This document shows positions 32,689-42,966 of a stretch of 64,000 bases of DNA, piece by piece (positions within the stretch are counted from its first letter, which is position 1; the number at the start of each line of letters is the position of its first letter). Both the position numbers and the translations under genes were made by a program. The DNA lies in NCBI GenBank assembly GCA_029263415.1, contig JAJCXN010000046.1:1-64000 (forward strand). The letters are read 5' to 3'. This DNA comes from Acidobacteriota bacterium. Its GTDB lineage: Bacteria; Acidobacteriota; Thermoanaerobaculia; Multivoradales; Multivoraceae. The notes beneath the pieces are model-generated. The model did no database searches. It saw only the letters and a program-made list of their open reading frames with translations, and was not told where the DNA came from.

Positions 32689-33482
32689 GGCAGACGCCTT
32701 TCTATGCCCACTAGAAAGCCGCGATCACCATTCCGCCAGGCGCCTTGACGACTCGAGGCGAGGTCCTCTTTGGCAACAGCGCTTGTAAGACCGTCGAGGG
32801 GCAAGACCTCGGTGGTATCCATCGGCAATCCAGTATTGGCAGCAAAGGTGAGCAGCCACCGAAATGCTGCCTGATAGGGATCTCCGCCGACGATCGCCGA
32901 TCGGCCCCCCTGATCTCCATGCCGTCCAGGGAACCAGCGCTCCAACGCACCCTCAAGCCGGTACACAGGGAAAGTCCGGCGAGACTCGTGGGCAGCCATC
33001 GCATGGACGGTCTCGCGCACATTGCCGGGGGCCCGGCGAGGCATACCGTCATTGCCAACTCCCGGAATCCAACGCTGTGGCACGGCATCGAACAACCCCA
33101 TCAACCTGACGGGCTTGCCCAACCGGTCCAACTCAGCGGCGAGCAGCATCGCCTCGCCGGCGCCGCGGGAGAAACCGAAGATGTCGACGTGTTCGGGCTC
33201 GACGATCTCCACTTGGGCGAGCAGGTCACGAACGCGGTCCTTCATTCCAAGACCAAAAGCGCCGCCCATCACCTTGCCGAGCAGCCCTAACCGGGTACCG
33301 ATCCCCCGTGCGATTGCGGCATGACCACCGCCGCGAACGTAGCGCCGCGCTAGCTCGACAATGGCACCATCATCAGACCGCGAAAGGCCCCTGGAGTCCT
33401 CCCAGGTGCCCATACAGAAGAGTCCTAGCGAGCGTCCTAGCGAGCGATCGTTCTTCACAACGGCCAGTTCCAAAGCGCCCAC
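32685..33482 (-). CDS. Tle1-like (DUF2235) alpha/beta-hydrolase, putative phospholipase
   Basis: 265 aa. DUF2235/Tle1 motifs: GTWEDSRG near the start (family DGTWN), HVDIFGFSRGAGEAMLLA with the nucleophile serine in GFSRG, MGLFDAVP, AHESRRTFPVYRL, and RWFPGRHGDQGG with the likely catalytic histidine. Members are known as type VI secretion phospholipase effectors. Here it lies directly upstream of a holin and a muramidase, so a role in disrupting a membrane during lysis is plausible but inferred. The GTG start is weak; an ATG at 33413 would remove the first strand. Confidence 0.75.
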   Translation of the reverse strand: MGALELAVVKNDRSLGRSLGLFCMGTWEDSRGLSRSDDGAIVELARRYVRGGGHAAIARGIGTRLGLLGKVMGGAFGLGMKDRVRDLLAQVEIVEPEHVDIFGFSRGAGEAMLLAAELDRLGKPVRLMGLFDAVPQRWIPGVGNDGMPRRAPGNVRETVHAMAAHESRRTFPVYRLEGALERWFPGRHGDQGGRSAIVGGDPYQAAFRWLLTFAANTGLPMDTTEVLPLDGLTSAVAKEDLASSRQGAWRNGDRGFLVGIERRLP

Positions 33483-33553
33483 TGCGCCAAGACCAGCGCT
33501 GCCAGGGCGACCACCTGCCCGCGTGTTAGGCGCGGATTGCTGCGGTCAACCAA
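33455..33553 (-). CDS. Possible 32-aa single-TM peptide
   Basis: TTG start adjacent to the stop of the lipoprotein gene (33554-33556) and 32 codons to a TGA that overlaps the lipase gene by 28 nt. The peptide has a short polar N-terminus (VDRSNPRLTRGQ) and one hydrophobic helix (VVALAALVLAQWALWNW). It is suitably placed for a small lysis or membrane protein. Low confidence, as no ribosome-binding site is clear. Confidence 0.3.
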   Translation of the reverse strand: MVDRSNPRLTRGQVVALAALVLAQWALWNWPL

Positions 33554-33955
33554 CTAGCCGAACCCGATCGAGGTGACGCGGACTGCGTATTCCTTGGTGC
33601 CCACCGCCACACCATCGGAATCGAAGATCCGTTGTGTCAGCTGGAAGTTGCCTGTCCCCGGTAGCGTCAGAATCACCAACCCACGGACACCGGTCTCCGC
33701 AAATCCGTTCGCCACCCTGACGCCGCCCTGAGTTAGCTCGAAGGACACAGCGCCGATGAACTCGCGCGGCGAACTCTGGTCCTCGCATTGGAGAGCGTCT
33801 GATCCGTCAATCTGGGCCACATTGCCCTCGACGCGAAACTGGATAGCAGGCAGGTCGGGCTGTACGACTGTTGTACTGGTGCTTCTGTCGCAGCCCACGA
33901 GGCCAATACCCGACACGAGAAGAACGAGCATCACGAGGGTTGATTGAGCTTTCAT
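33554..33955 (-). CDS. Small phage-encoded lipoprotein
   Basis: 133 aa from the ATG at 33955 (MKAQSTLVML); the longer reading to 34075 overlaps the previous gene and is rejected. Signal peptide with lipobox LVGC at about residue 20, then a serine/threonine linker and a beta-rich mature domain. It starts 3 bp after the preceding lipoprotein gene. GGAGGGA precedes the ATG. Being next to the lysis cassette it could be a spanin-like or surface-exclusion lipoprotein; no family is recognised. Confidence 0.6.
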   Translation of the reverse strand: MKAQSTLVMLVLLVSGIGLVGCDRSTSTTVVQPDLPAIQFRVEGNVAQIDGSDALQCEDQSSPREFIGAVSFELTQGGVRVANGFAETGVRGLVILTLPGTGNFQLTQRIFDSDGVAVGTKEYAVRVTSIGFG

Positions 33956-33957
33956 GG

Positions 33958-34383
33958 CTAGATGTCCCTCCCTTTGAGCTGGTCTTTCGATGAGGGCACG
34001 AAGACGGCGCCGGCTGCAAAGTCCGGCGGTGGGCCCAGAAAGGAAATCTCTTTCCGAAACGCCTTGGAGCCCCACTCCTTACATTGAGCGTAGTGGCCAG
34101 GTCGTGCGCAGAACACCATGCGCAACGTCACATCGCCGCCGACCGCAACCGGCAGCAGGCAGCCTGCGATGAACGAACTGGAACCGGACAGCTCGCCTGC
34201 GACGTCAGCACATTCGCCGGCGGAAAGGCCTCGGAACGCCACAACATCCTCTGCCTGCTTGGCGGAGAGCATCTTGACCGGCGCATTTGGGCCGGTCGGC
34301 ACGCGGAGCATCTGGCCCAAACCGGAACAACCGGAGAGCACAATCACCGCAAGCAACGCGGCAACGAACGGAACAAGCTTCAT
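33958..34383 (-). CDS. Phage-encoded lipoprotein, first gene of the late operon
   Basis: 141 aa. Signal peptide with lipobox VLSGC (Cys at about 19). The mature domain has four further cysteines, suggesting disulfides in the periplasm. The ATG is preceded by GGAGGTGATC, a full-length Shine-Dalgarno match, implying high expression. It is the first gene of the leftward block, 130 bp from the tRNA-Phe gene. Unknown function; a lysogenic-conversion or lysis-timing lipoprotein is possible. Confidence 0.6.
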   Translation of the reverse strand: MKLVPFVAALLAVIVLSGCSGLGQMLRVPTGPNAPVKMLSAKQAEDVVAFRGLSAGECADVAGELSGSSSFIAGCLLPVAVGGDVTLRMVFCARPGHYAQCKEWGSKAFRKEISFLGPPPDFAAGAVFVPSSKDQLKGRDI

Positions 34384-34521
34384 AGGGGATCACCTCCGTG
34401 GGATCTCGCCTTCGACGTCATGTCGAAAGGACCTACGAGCTCTAGAAATCGGGATGTCCCTTTTCTGTCCCTTTCGAAAAAGTGACTCGGGGGCCGAATC
34501 GTCGCAAACCGTTGATTCTGT

Positions 34522-34597
34522 TGGTGCCCAGACGCGGATTTGAACCACGGACACCCTGATTTTCAGTCAGGTGCTCTACCAGCTGAGCTATCTGGGC
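34522..34597 (-). tRNA. tRNA-Phe (GAA)
   Basis: On the minus strand the acceptor stem GCCCAGA pairs with TCTGGGC, the anticodon loop is CTGAAAA (GAA), the T loop is GTTCAAATC and the CCA end is encoded. Its 3' end faces the prophage, the usual orientation for integration into the 3' part of a tRNA gene. Confidence 0.97.
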
Positions 34598-34759
34598 ACT
34601 GCTCGGTTGTTGGCCGAAAGAGCTTTCTAACAGGGGGCGCAGAGCAGCGTCAAGGACTTGAGCAAAGGTTCCGTCAAAGGTTCCGACAAAGGTCCAGGCG
34701 ACATTCTTGATGGAGCGTTTGGCCTCTTCCCACAACCACCCCCCACTCGACCGGCTAGC

Positions 34760-35557
34760 ATGCCCGGTATGAGCCGATTCTCGCCCCCCATCGCAGACCC
34801 GTTGGCATCGCTGATGCTCCTCTTTCTACTCGGACTGCTCGCAGTTCCAGCGAGCGCCTGGACGCCAACCAGTCAGGTTCTGCTGGCCGAGATGGCGGTC
34901 CGCCTGGCGCCGTCTGACTTCAGAAGTCAGCTGGACAAGAACGAAAAGAGGTTTCGCGAGGGGGTGCTTGCACCGTTTAGAACTGCTGAGGCGAGCTTCC
35001 ACGAGCGCAACCGGGATCGAGGCCAGCTTCACGAAGCGTTGGCCCAGGAGGTCAAGCGCGCGATCGCGATGATCGTTGATCACCAGCCGTTCGACGAGAT
35101 CGCCTACCAGGCGGGGGTGGTGGTGCACTTTGCCAATGATCTCAATAACCCGCTCAACTGCGCGCAAGACGATGCGAGCGAAGGCCAGTACTACGCGGAC
35201 TACTTGAAGTATCTCGAGTCCACCGAATCCCGGCTGCGCTACTTGTTCTATGGGCTTTCGCCGACGCTCGAAGGCGGCAGCGTGATGGGGTTTATTGAGG
35301 AGCGGCTCGAGCGGTGCCGTGAGACCTATGCCCTGATTGGCAACGAGTATCGACGGATCGGCAAGCTTCCGGGCACTCAGTACTTCGACGACCGGTCGAC
35401 CGCGTTCGGCATCGCGGGCGTGGCGCATTCGCGTGCCGTCACTGACGGCGCACTCTTACTCCGGTACATCTGGATCACTTCAGGCGGCAGTGACTGGCGC
35501 CAGCCTCCGTCTGAGTCTGAGGGGCGCTACTTCGAGGTTTCCACCAAGTCGCCTTAG
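34760..35557 (+). CDS. Exported P1-nuclease/phospholipase C-like helical protein
   Basis: 265 aa from the ATG at 34760 (an upstream in-frame start at 34658 overlaps repeated DNA and gives no sensible N-terminus). Signal peptide to about residue 33 (ending PASA-W). The mature protein starts W-T-P and includes AGVVVHFANDLNNPL, resembling the H-x3-D-x3-PL zinc site of the P1 nuclease/phospholipase C fold. Other zinc ligands cannot be assigned by eye, so the enzyme may be degenerate. It is periplasmic or secreted. Lies between tRNA-Phe and purH without obvious functional linkage. Confidence 0.5.
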   Translation: MPGMSRFSPPIADPLASLMLLFLLGLLAVPASAWTPTSQVLLAEMAVRLAPSDFRSQLDKNEKRFREGVLAPFRTAEASFHERNRDRGQLHEALAQEVKRAIAMIVDHQPFDEIAYQAGVVVHFANDLNNPLNCAQDDASEGQYYADYLKYLESTESRLRYLFYGLSPTLEGGSVMGFIEERLERCRETYALIGNEYRRIGKLPGTQYFDDRSTAFGIAGVAHSRAVTDGALLLRYIWITSGGSDWRQPPSESEGRYFEVSTKSP

Positions 35558-35611
35558 CAAACGACTTCTTGGCCGCGCGGGAGGCCTGCGCGGGGCCGTG
35601 CGCGAGAGCGG

Positions 35612-35671
35612 GCGACTGGCCGTGCGACCGGCCGTGCGACCGGCTGTGCGACCGGCTGTGCGACCGACTGT
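35612..35671 (+). repeat. 12-bp minisatellite, five copies
   Basis: Five tandem units of consensus GCGACCGGCTGT lie upstream of purH, differing at one or two bases each. No coding role is evident; the open frame through it has no protein character. Confidence 0.9.
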
Positions 35672-35753
35672 GCCGAAAGCTTCGATAAGCTGCGCCGTCC
35701 AGCGCTCCGGGTCGCAGCAGGGGGCGCTCTTTACCTCCCAGGGGACAGTCATC

Positions 35754-37307
35754 ATGCTTCAAGCACAGCGCGCACTCCTATCGGTCAGCAACAAAGAAGG
35801 CATCGCCGAACTCGGCAAAGCGCTCGAGGCCCTGGGAATCGAGATTCTTTCGACCGGTGGCACCATGAAGCACCTCGAGGAGGCTGGCGTCGCGGTAAAG
35901 AAGGTGTCGCAGATCACCGGTTCGCCGGAGATTCTGGACGGCCGGGTCAAGACGCTGCACCCCACCATTCACGGCGGCATCCTCGCAGATCGAAGTCGTT
36001 CCTCTCACCTGGCTGAGCTGCACGAACACGGCATCCGCCCGATCGACTTGGTGGTGGTCAACCTCTACCCGTTCGAGGAGACCGTTGCTACAGAAGGCGC
36101 TACCGCCAACGAGATCATCGAGAACATCGACATCGGTGGGCCTTGCATGTTGCGGGCTGCTGCTAAAAACCACGCCGGCGTGGTGGTGGTGGTTGATCCT
36201 GCCGACTATCCGCAGGTCATCGCCTCGCTCCAAGAGACCGACGGCATCGTGCCCGACAGCATGCGCCGACGCTTGGCTCTGAAAGCGTTTCGTCACACCC
36301 AGGCGTACGACACCGCGATCGCTAACTGGCTGGAACGCGAAACCAGCGGTGGTCACACCGAGGACTTTCCGCAGCGCTTGCGGGTCGATCTGGTGCGCGA
36401 ACTGGAGCCACGCTACGGCGAGAACCCACACCAAGGATCGGCCATCTATCGCACCATTGGTGAGAGCGGCATCTTTGGCGGATTTGAGCAGTTGCAGGGC
36501 AAGGAGCTGTCTTGGAACAACATGCTCGACGCCGACGCCGCTCGCAAACTGGTGAGCCTCTTTGAAGCGCCAACGGTGGTCATCAGCAAGCACAACAACC
36601 CGTGTGGCGTTGGTACCGCCTCCAACATCGTCGAGGCCTACGAACGCGCATTAGCGTGCGACCCAGTGAGCGCCTTCGGCTCGGTGATCGCGGTCAACCG
36701 CGACGTCGACGAGGATCTAGCAACGGCGATGAAAGCTCTCTTCGTCGAAGTGATCGTTGCCCCCAAGTTTGGCGACGGTGCGCGCTCGCGCTATTCAGCG
36801 AAGCGCAACTTGAGGCTGATTGAGTCACCGCTTTATGCACCCCAACCAAGCGAGTTCGACTTGCGCGGCATCTCTGGGGGTTTCTTGGCCCAGAACGTTG
36901 ACTGTGAAGGCCACGACTACGACGATTGGAAATGCGTCACCGACGCGAAACCAAGCGAAGATCAACGGCGTGCGCTGGAACTCAACTGGACGGTCTGTCG
37001 TCACGTCAAGTCGAACGCAATTGTGGTCGGCAACAAGCATCAGACGGTTGGCGTAGGCGCAGGGCAAATGAGCCGGGTCGATTCCTGCAGACTAGCGCTC
37101 GAGAAAGCGGTCCTCCCCCTTCAAGGCACGGTCGCCGCTTCTGATGCCTTCTTTCCCTTCCGCGACGGCGTCGACACACTGGCCGAGGGCGGAGTCACCG
37201 CGATCGTTCAACCTGGTGGCAGCAAACGCGACGACGAGGTGATCGCTGCCGCGAATGATCACGGTATCGCCATGCTGATGACCGGCCGCCGACACTTCAA
37301 GCACTAG
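35754..37307 (+). CDS. purH: Bifunctional AICAR transformylase/IMP cyclohydrolase
   Basis: 517 aa from the ATG at 35754, preceded by AGGGGA; the frame is open further upstream only through the minisatellite. N-terminal IMP cyclohydrolase domain (1-200: RALLSVSNKEGIAELGKAL, ILSTGGT, RVKTLHPTIHGGIL) and C-terminal transformylase (VVISKHNNPCGVG with the K-H motif, LRYGENPHQ-type segment, DAFFPFRDG). It catalyses the last two steps of purine synthesis, AICAR to FAICAR to IMP. Length is typical. No other pur genes are near. Confidence 0.97.
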   Translation: MLQAQRALLSVSNKEGIAELGKALEALGIEILSTGGTMKHLEEAGVAVKKVSQITGSPEILDGRVKTLHPTIHGGILADRSRSSHLAELHEHGIRPIDLVVVNLYPFEETVATEGATANEIIENIDIGGPCMLRAAAKNHAGVVVVVDPADYPQVIASLQETDGIVPDSMRRRLALKAFRHTQAYDTAIANWLERETSGGHTEDFPQRLRVDLVRELEPRYGENPHQGSAIYRTIGESGIFGGFEQLQGKELSWNNMLDADAARKLVSLFEAPTVVISKHNNPCGVGTASNIVEAYERALACDPVSAFGSVIAVNRDVDEDLATAMKALFVEVIVAPKFGDGARSRYSAKRNLRLIESPLYAPQPSEFDLRGISGGFLAQNVDCEGHDYDDWKCVTDAKPSEDQRRALELNWTVCRHVKSNAIVVGNKHQTVGVGAGQMSRVDSCRLALEKAVLPLQGTVAASDAFFPFRDGVDTLAEGGVTAIVQPGGSKRDDEVIAAANDHGIAMLMTGRRHFKH

Positions 37308-37406
37308 CCACCACTTCAAGACTGAGAGCCACGGAATCAACCCCAACGCCGACGGCGTTGTCATCACCGGCCGTACCTCTAGCGCAACGTCACTCTGCAA
37401 GGAATC

Positions 37407-38087
37407 ATGCTCGCCATATCCAAGATACAGCCAAGCCTGATCAAGTTCGCGGTCGCCGCGTTCTTGCTTGCCGCTCTGGCACCAGCAACACGAGCGGCCG
37501 ACGAACTCTCGTGGTCGAGCATCGATAAGCTCCGCACCACCCTCGAGGCACGCTCGCCGGTGGCAGCAGAGTTCACCCAGAGCCTGGTGCCAGCAGGCTT
37601 CTCGCCCGAAGACGGAGACGTCGAGTCCGGCAGGCTGTCGATGAACTTACAAGGAGCAAAGAGCGGTCCCGCCTGCTTGCGCTGGGACTACCTTGGCGAC
37701 TTCGCCAAGAGCTTCCTGCTCTGTGACGATCAGGGCTACTACTGGAACCCCGGCGAAACCGTAGGCCAGATCTTCTCGCTCGATGGCAAAGAGGAGGCTC
37801 CGGGTCTCGACTTCTTTTTGCAAAGTTCACAGCAACTGCGTCAGCGCTACGAAGCGAAGGCCTTGCTTGCCGACGGATTGATCACCATCCAGCTGGTGCC
37901 TCATACGCCCACCGAGGACGTGGTGTCTTTGAAATTGGTGCTGGTGCAAAAGACCGGACTACTGAGTTCAATGAGCTACGACGATATCGACGGCAATCGC
38001 ACCACGTTCGAGCTCGGCGAGTTTGTCGGCCGGACCCAGCCGGGCCAGTTCGCGCCACCTGCAGACGTCAGCTGGGAAAGCCAGTGA
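37407..38087 (+). CDS. lolA: LolA-like outer-membrane lipoprotein carrier
   Basis: 226 aa: signal peptide to about residue 30 (ATRAA), then a LolA-type fold beginning LRTTLEARSPVAAEFTQSL, with strands SGRLSMNL, PACLRWDYLG and LLCDDQGYYWNP, and a closing FVG-R-T region. LolA carries lipoproteins through the periplasm to LolB or the outer membrane. N- and C-terminal halves fit the family length. It is followed by another exported protein. Confidence 0.75.
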   Translation: MLAISKIQPSLIKFAVAAFLLAALAPATRAADELSWSSIDKLRTTLEARSPVAAEFTQSLVPAGFSPEDGDVESGRLSMNLQGAKSGPACLRWDYLGDFAKSFLLCDDQGYYWNPGETVGQIFSLDGKEEAPGLDFFLQSSQQLRQRYEAKALLADGLITIQLVPHTPTEDVVSLKLVLVQKTGLLSSMSYDDIDGNRTTFELGEFVGRTQPGQFAPPADVSWESQ

Positions 38088-38193
38088 CTGGGATCTAGGC
38101 AAAGCACCGATGAGGTACTCTGTCTTCAGTTCGAACGACCGCACACACTGTGTCGTCGCATCGCACTTAACCATCAAGGAGTTGTCTGCTGCA

Positions 38194-38913
38194 ATGCCGA
38201 CCACAGCGCATGAGTCCACTGTCATGTTCGACCAACCGCAGTTGAGTCCCGTGCGACGCAGCGCATTGACCCTTTGCATGGCCGTCGCGCTCTTGGCACT
38301 GCTGCAGTTAGCAGCCCCAGCACCGGCCGACGCGCAGCTGTTCAAGCGCGACAAGCCCTACGCAGACGGCACCCCCATCTTGATCCAGGGTGTGGTCAGC
38401 GACCTCGGCGGCAACCCCATTCCTGATCTGTTGGTCTCGCTAACCGCACGACGCTACTCGCGTGTGCTTGACAATCTGGAGCGCGAGGTCAGCGTCAGCA
38501 CTCGTTCAAACGAGCGCGGCGAATACGCTCTTGAGTGGGTCTGGTATCGGTACTACAACGACTTCGAACTGACTGCCAGCGTCGAGGTCCCCACCGGGAC
38601 AGATCAGCCCCGCAACGAAGTGGTTGCCAGCACCCAGCTCAACAATCGCATTGCTCAAGGGTCGCCGGTAATCGCACCTTTGACAATCACCGAAGGTGAG
38701 TTCTTGGCCACGTTCAAGGAGTTCATCAACAGCATCAACAGTGACGATGAGCAACGTGTCTACGACACCCTCGGTCGACCAGACAAAGTCGACGCTTTGG
38801 ATTTGCCAAACAGCTCAGAAGAAGCGTGGTGGTACTTCGCGCACGGCCAGGTCTACCGCTTCATCAGCGGCCGACTCGACCAGGTTGAGACCTTCGACCC
38901 CATCCGGCCCTAA
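38194..38913 (+). CDS. Exported protein with Ig-like and BamE/OmlA-like domains
   Basis: 239 aa from the ATG at 38194 (AAGGAG upstream); the frame is open earlier but overlaps lolA. Signal peptide to about residue 45 (ending ADA-Q). Then a carboxypeptidase-regulatory-like beta-domain (ILIQGVVSDLGGNPIPDLLVSLT), a helical link, and a C-terminal part VYDTLGRPDKVDAL...WWYFAHGQVYRF reminiscent of SmpA/OmlA (BamE) domains. Possibly an envelope assembly or maintenance factor; downstream of lolA. Ends at a bidirectional terminator. Confidence 0.55.
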   Translation: MPTTAHESTVMFDQPQLSPVRRSALTLCMAVALLALLQLAAPAPADAQLFKRDKPYADGTPILIQGVVSDLGGNPIPDLLVSLTARRYSRVLDNLEREVSVSTRSNERGEYALEWVWYRYYNDFELTASVEVPTGTDQPRNEVVASTQLNNRIAQGSPVIAPLTITEGEFLATFKEFINSINSDDEQRVYDTLGRPDKVDALDLPNSSEEAWWYFAHGQVYRFISGRLDQVETFDPIRP

Positions 38914-38920
38914 GCCAGGC

Positions 38921-38972
38921 AGCCTGTGGTGGAACTCTCGTGCGGCTGAGCGCGGGAGTTTCACCACAGGCT
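38921..38972. terminator. Bidirectional terminator between convergent genes
   Basis: A 20-bp stem, 18 of 20 paired (AGCCTGTGGTGGAACTCTCG against its near-perfect complement at 38953-38972), with a 12-nt loop, lies between the + gene ending at 38913 and the - gene ending at 38974. Both mismatches are of the kind that allow G-U pairing on one strand. Confidence 0.7.
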
Positions 38973-38973
38973 G

Positions 38974-40128
38974 TTAGGGGCTCTTGCGCCTCGCAGCCCC
39001 ACCCAGCGATAGCCGCTGCACCGGAGCCCTGAGCTGAGATCCTGCGCAGCGCTGGACCCAGGCAGTGCTGCCATCGAGCCCTGCGGCATCTGACAAGGGC
39101 ACCGCACCCTCAAGAAACACCGCGCCGAACGAGCGCGCCTGCGAGTCGAGCCAGCTGGTCGATTGGCTCATTGCCACCACCCGCTCACTGCGATTGGCCC
39201 ACACTTGGCCGTGCGCACTTGCGAGCTCGCGAGGACCGTGAAAATCCTGCAACAGGCTCGCCTCTTCGAAGAAGAAGATACGACGGGAGAACAGATCGGC
39301 GCCGGCAAGGCCCAAGCAACCCTCAACTTGCTCCTCAAAGGTCAGCAACACGCCATTGGGCCACGGCTCGGGTTCGCCCTTAATGTGGGGTTGAGCGGTG
39401 TGCAAGGACCTGCTGATCGGGGTGATGGTCTCCTGCCGTTGCGAGGGCCAGCTGGCTGCAAGCTGCGCGGGGTCAATCTCGAGCGGCTGCCAGCGCCCTA
39501 GATCGAGCTTTGACCATGCCTTCACTGGCGCAAGGTCAGCCACCGACGTCAGGAGTAGCAGCCCAGACAATACATCGGCACTAAAGGTCTGAGTGGTCAA
39601 CCAGCTCTGGTCGGTGACCCAAACGGGCTCGCCAATCGATCCTTGGTCGCTGGAGCTTGCGGGCGCTTGCAACCAAAGGGCCGCCATCAACCCTCCCCCG
39701 CCGTGACTGCTACGACCTTCGAGCACCACGCGATTGCGGGCCTCGAGCAGCGGCGCCACCTTCAGTCGGCGCACAGCTTGTCCGAGACGATATTCGGACG
39801 AATGCACCAAGACGCCGTTCCAATACACCAGAACCGAGGGATCACCGATGACCAACAATGTCGCACCGCTGGCGCCCATCACCCGCTGTTCTTCAGTCAG
39901 GGCAAAGTCCTTGATCGCCCAGAAGCTGGCCGGAGCGCTCAAAGCAGCACCTTGATCAGCGCCATCAAGCCAGATCCGTTGCGCTTCAGCCATTGCGGCA
40001 GGACGACCCGCACGTTCGGTGCACCGGTCCACCACAAGGCCTAGAACGAAGATCACAGCAACCCCACTCAATAACGCCACTCTTGACCATCCGGAGGAGG
40101 GCGTTGCGTGAGGTACGTGCTGGATCAT
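38974..40128 (-). CDS. Membrane-anchored protein of unknown function
   Basis: 384 aa from the ATG at 40128 (MIQHVPH); a TTG at 40164 preceded by GAGGT is an alternative. One TM helix near residues 18-36 (VALLSGVAVIFVLGLVV), then a large periplasmic part, beta-rich, with FWAIKDFALTEEQRVMGAS, LLVIGDPSVLVYWNGVLV and NRVVLEGRSSHGGGG, reminiscent of galactose-binding-like domains. The C-terminus is basic. Function unknown. Divergent from kdsB. Confidence 0.6.
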   Translation of the reverse strand: MIQHVPHATPSSGWSRVALLSGVAVIFVLGLVVDRCTERAGRPAAMAEAQRIWLDGADQGAALSAPASFWAIKDFALTEEQRVMGASGATLLVIGDPSVLVYWNGVLVHSSEYRLGQAVRRLKVAPLLEARNRVVLEGRSSHGGGGLMAALWLQAPASSSDQGSIGEPVWVTDQSWLTTQTFSADVLSGLLLLTSVADLAPVKAWSKLDLGRWQPLEIDPAQLAASWPSQRQETITPISRSLHTAQPHIKGEPEPWPNGVLLTFEEQVEGCLGLAGADLFSRRIFFFEEASLLQDFHGPRELASAHGQVWANRSERVVAMSQSTSWLDSQARSFGAVFLEGAVPLSDAAGLDGSTAWVQRCAGSQLRAPVQRLSLGGAARRKSP

Positions 40129-40240
40129 CGGTCTAAAGCCTGCTAGTTCGTGGTCGAGCGCCAAACTACCTCAGGTTGCCCCCTCGCGCTGAATCAGCCT
40201 GCAAGTTTGACCCCACCATTGGCCTGAAGTAGCCTTAGCT

Positions 40241-41107
40241 GTGCACCCCTCAGAAAAACCCGTTGGCGCCCCTGCGCCGTTCGAGTCCGCCTCCTCTGCG
40301 GCCTGTACACCCACCGACGCCACTCGTGCGAAGACCCAAGTGGTGTGCGCGATCCCGGCCCGGTTCGGCTCTCAACGCCTGCCTGGCAAGGCACTTCGCC
40401 TGATCGCCGGAAAACCGATGATTCAACATGTGGCCGAGCGCGTCGCAAGCGCCACCCACGTGGATCGTACGGTTGTGTTGACCGACGACGAACGCATCGT
40501 CGACGCCGTTAAGTCGTTTGGTTGCGAGGTGGAGATGACTCCAACCGACTGTGCCAGCGGCACAGATCGCATCGCCTGGGCCGCGAAGCAATGGCAGCTG
40601 GCAACCAACGCCAACGGTGAGCCGCAGGAACTGGCGGTTATCAACGTGCAGGGTGATGAGCCGATGATCGATCCAGCGCTCATCGGCCGTGTCGCGCGAC
40701 ACCTGCTTGAGCACCCGGATGATGAGATGGTCACGGTCTCGACACCATTCACTCAATCAATGATCAAGGACGGCCAAGCCGCTGACCCCAGCAACGTCAA
40801 GGTCGTCACTGATCTTGAAGGCCGAGCTCTCTACTTTTCTCGCTCGCTGATCCCAAACGATCGACATCAATCCGGTCTTGCGCCCCACCTGCACGTTGGC
40901 CTCTACGGCTACCGACTGGACCTTTTAGCGCGGCTCGCGTCGCTTGAACCGTCGCCACTGGAACAGATCGAATCGCTTGAGCAGCTCCGCGCACTGGAGA
41001 ACGGCATCAGCATTCGCGTGTTAAACACAGATCAGGCAGCATTCGGAGTCGACACCGAAGACGATCTTGAACGTGCCGAGGCGATATTTGGCGCAAGCCA
41101 CCGGTAA
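40241..41107 (+). CDS. kdsB: 3-deoxy-manno-octulosonate cytidylyltransferase
   Basis: 288 aa from a GTG start, with an extra 30-residue N-terminus. Motifs of KdsB: CAIPARFGSQRLPGKAL nucleotide-binding loop, TDDERI, CASGTDRIAWAA, INVQGDEPMIDP (metal and CTP site), YFSRSLIPNDR and HVGLYGYR. It activates Kdo as CMP-Kdo for lipid A glycosylation. kdsA and kdsD follow, so these genes form a Kdo cluster interrupted by pyrG, whose product makes the CTP that KdsB uses. Confidence 0.95.
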   Translation: MHPSEKPVGAPAPFESASSAACTPTDATRAKTQVVCAIPARFGSQRLPGKALRLIAGKPMIQHVAERVASATHVDRTVVLTDDERIVDAVKSFGCEVEMTPTDCASGTDRIAWAAKQWQLATNANGEPQELAVINVQGDEPMIDPALIGRVARHLLEHPDDEMVTVSTPFTQSMIKDGQAADPSNVKVVTDLEGRALYFSRSLIPNDRHQSGLAPHLHVGLYGYRLDLLARLASLEPSPLEQIESLEQLRALENGISIRVLNTDQAAFGVDTEDDLERAEAIFGASHR

Positions 41108-41238
41108 CTCGTAGGCCGACCGACTCCCCACCGTGCCCCAGCCACTGATACCCAGCCACTGAGCCCAGCTACAGAACGCCGCAGAGACCCAGCCACATAA
41201 CGCTCCAGATCAGAATCAGCATCGCATCGTAGTCTTAG

Positions 41239-42957
<1,719 letters not shown>

Positions 42958-42966
42958 TCTCAACTC

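Noticed and set aside
8367-34383. Diversity-generating retroelement near the tail genes
   Set aside because: No reverse transcriptase and no template/variable repeat pair seen.
1-34500. Search for an integrase or recombinase and a second tRNA-Phe 3' end
   Set aside because: No tyrosine or serine recombinase motifs and no copy of the tRNA 3' segment seen; they must lie outside if present.
35778-36593. 271-codon antisense frame over purH
   Set aside because: Shadow of purH; no independent support.
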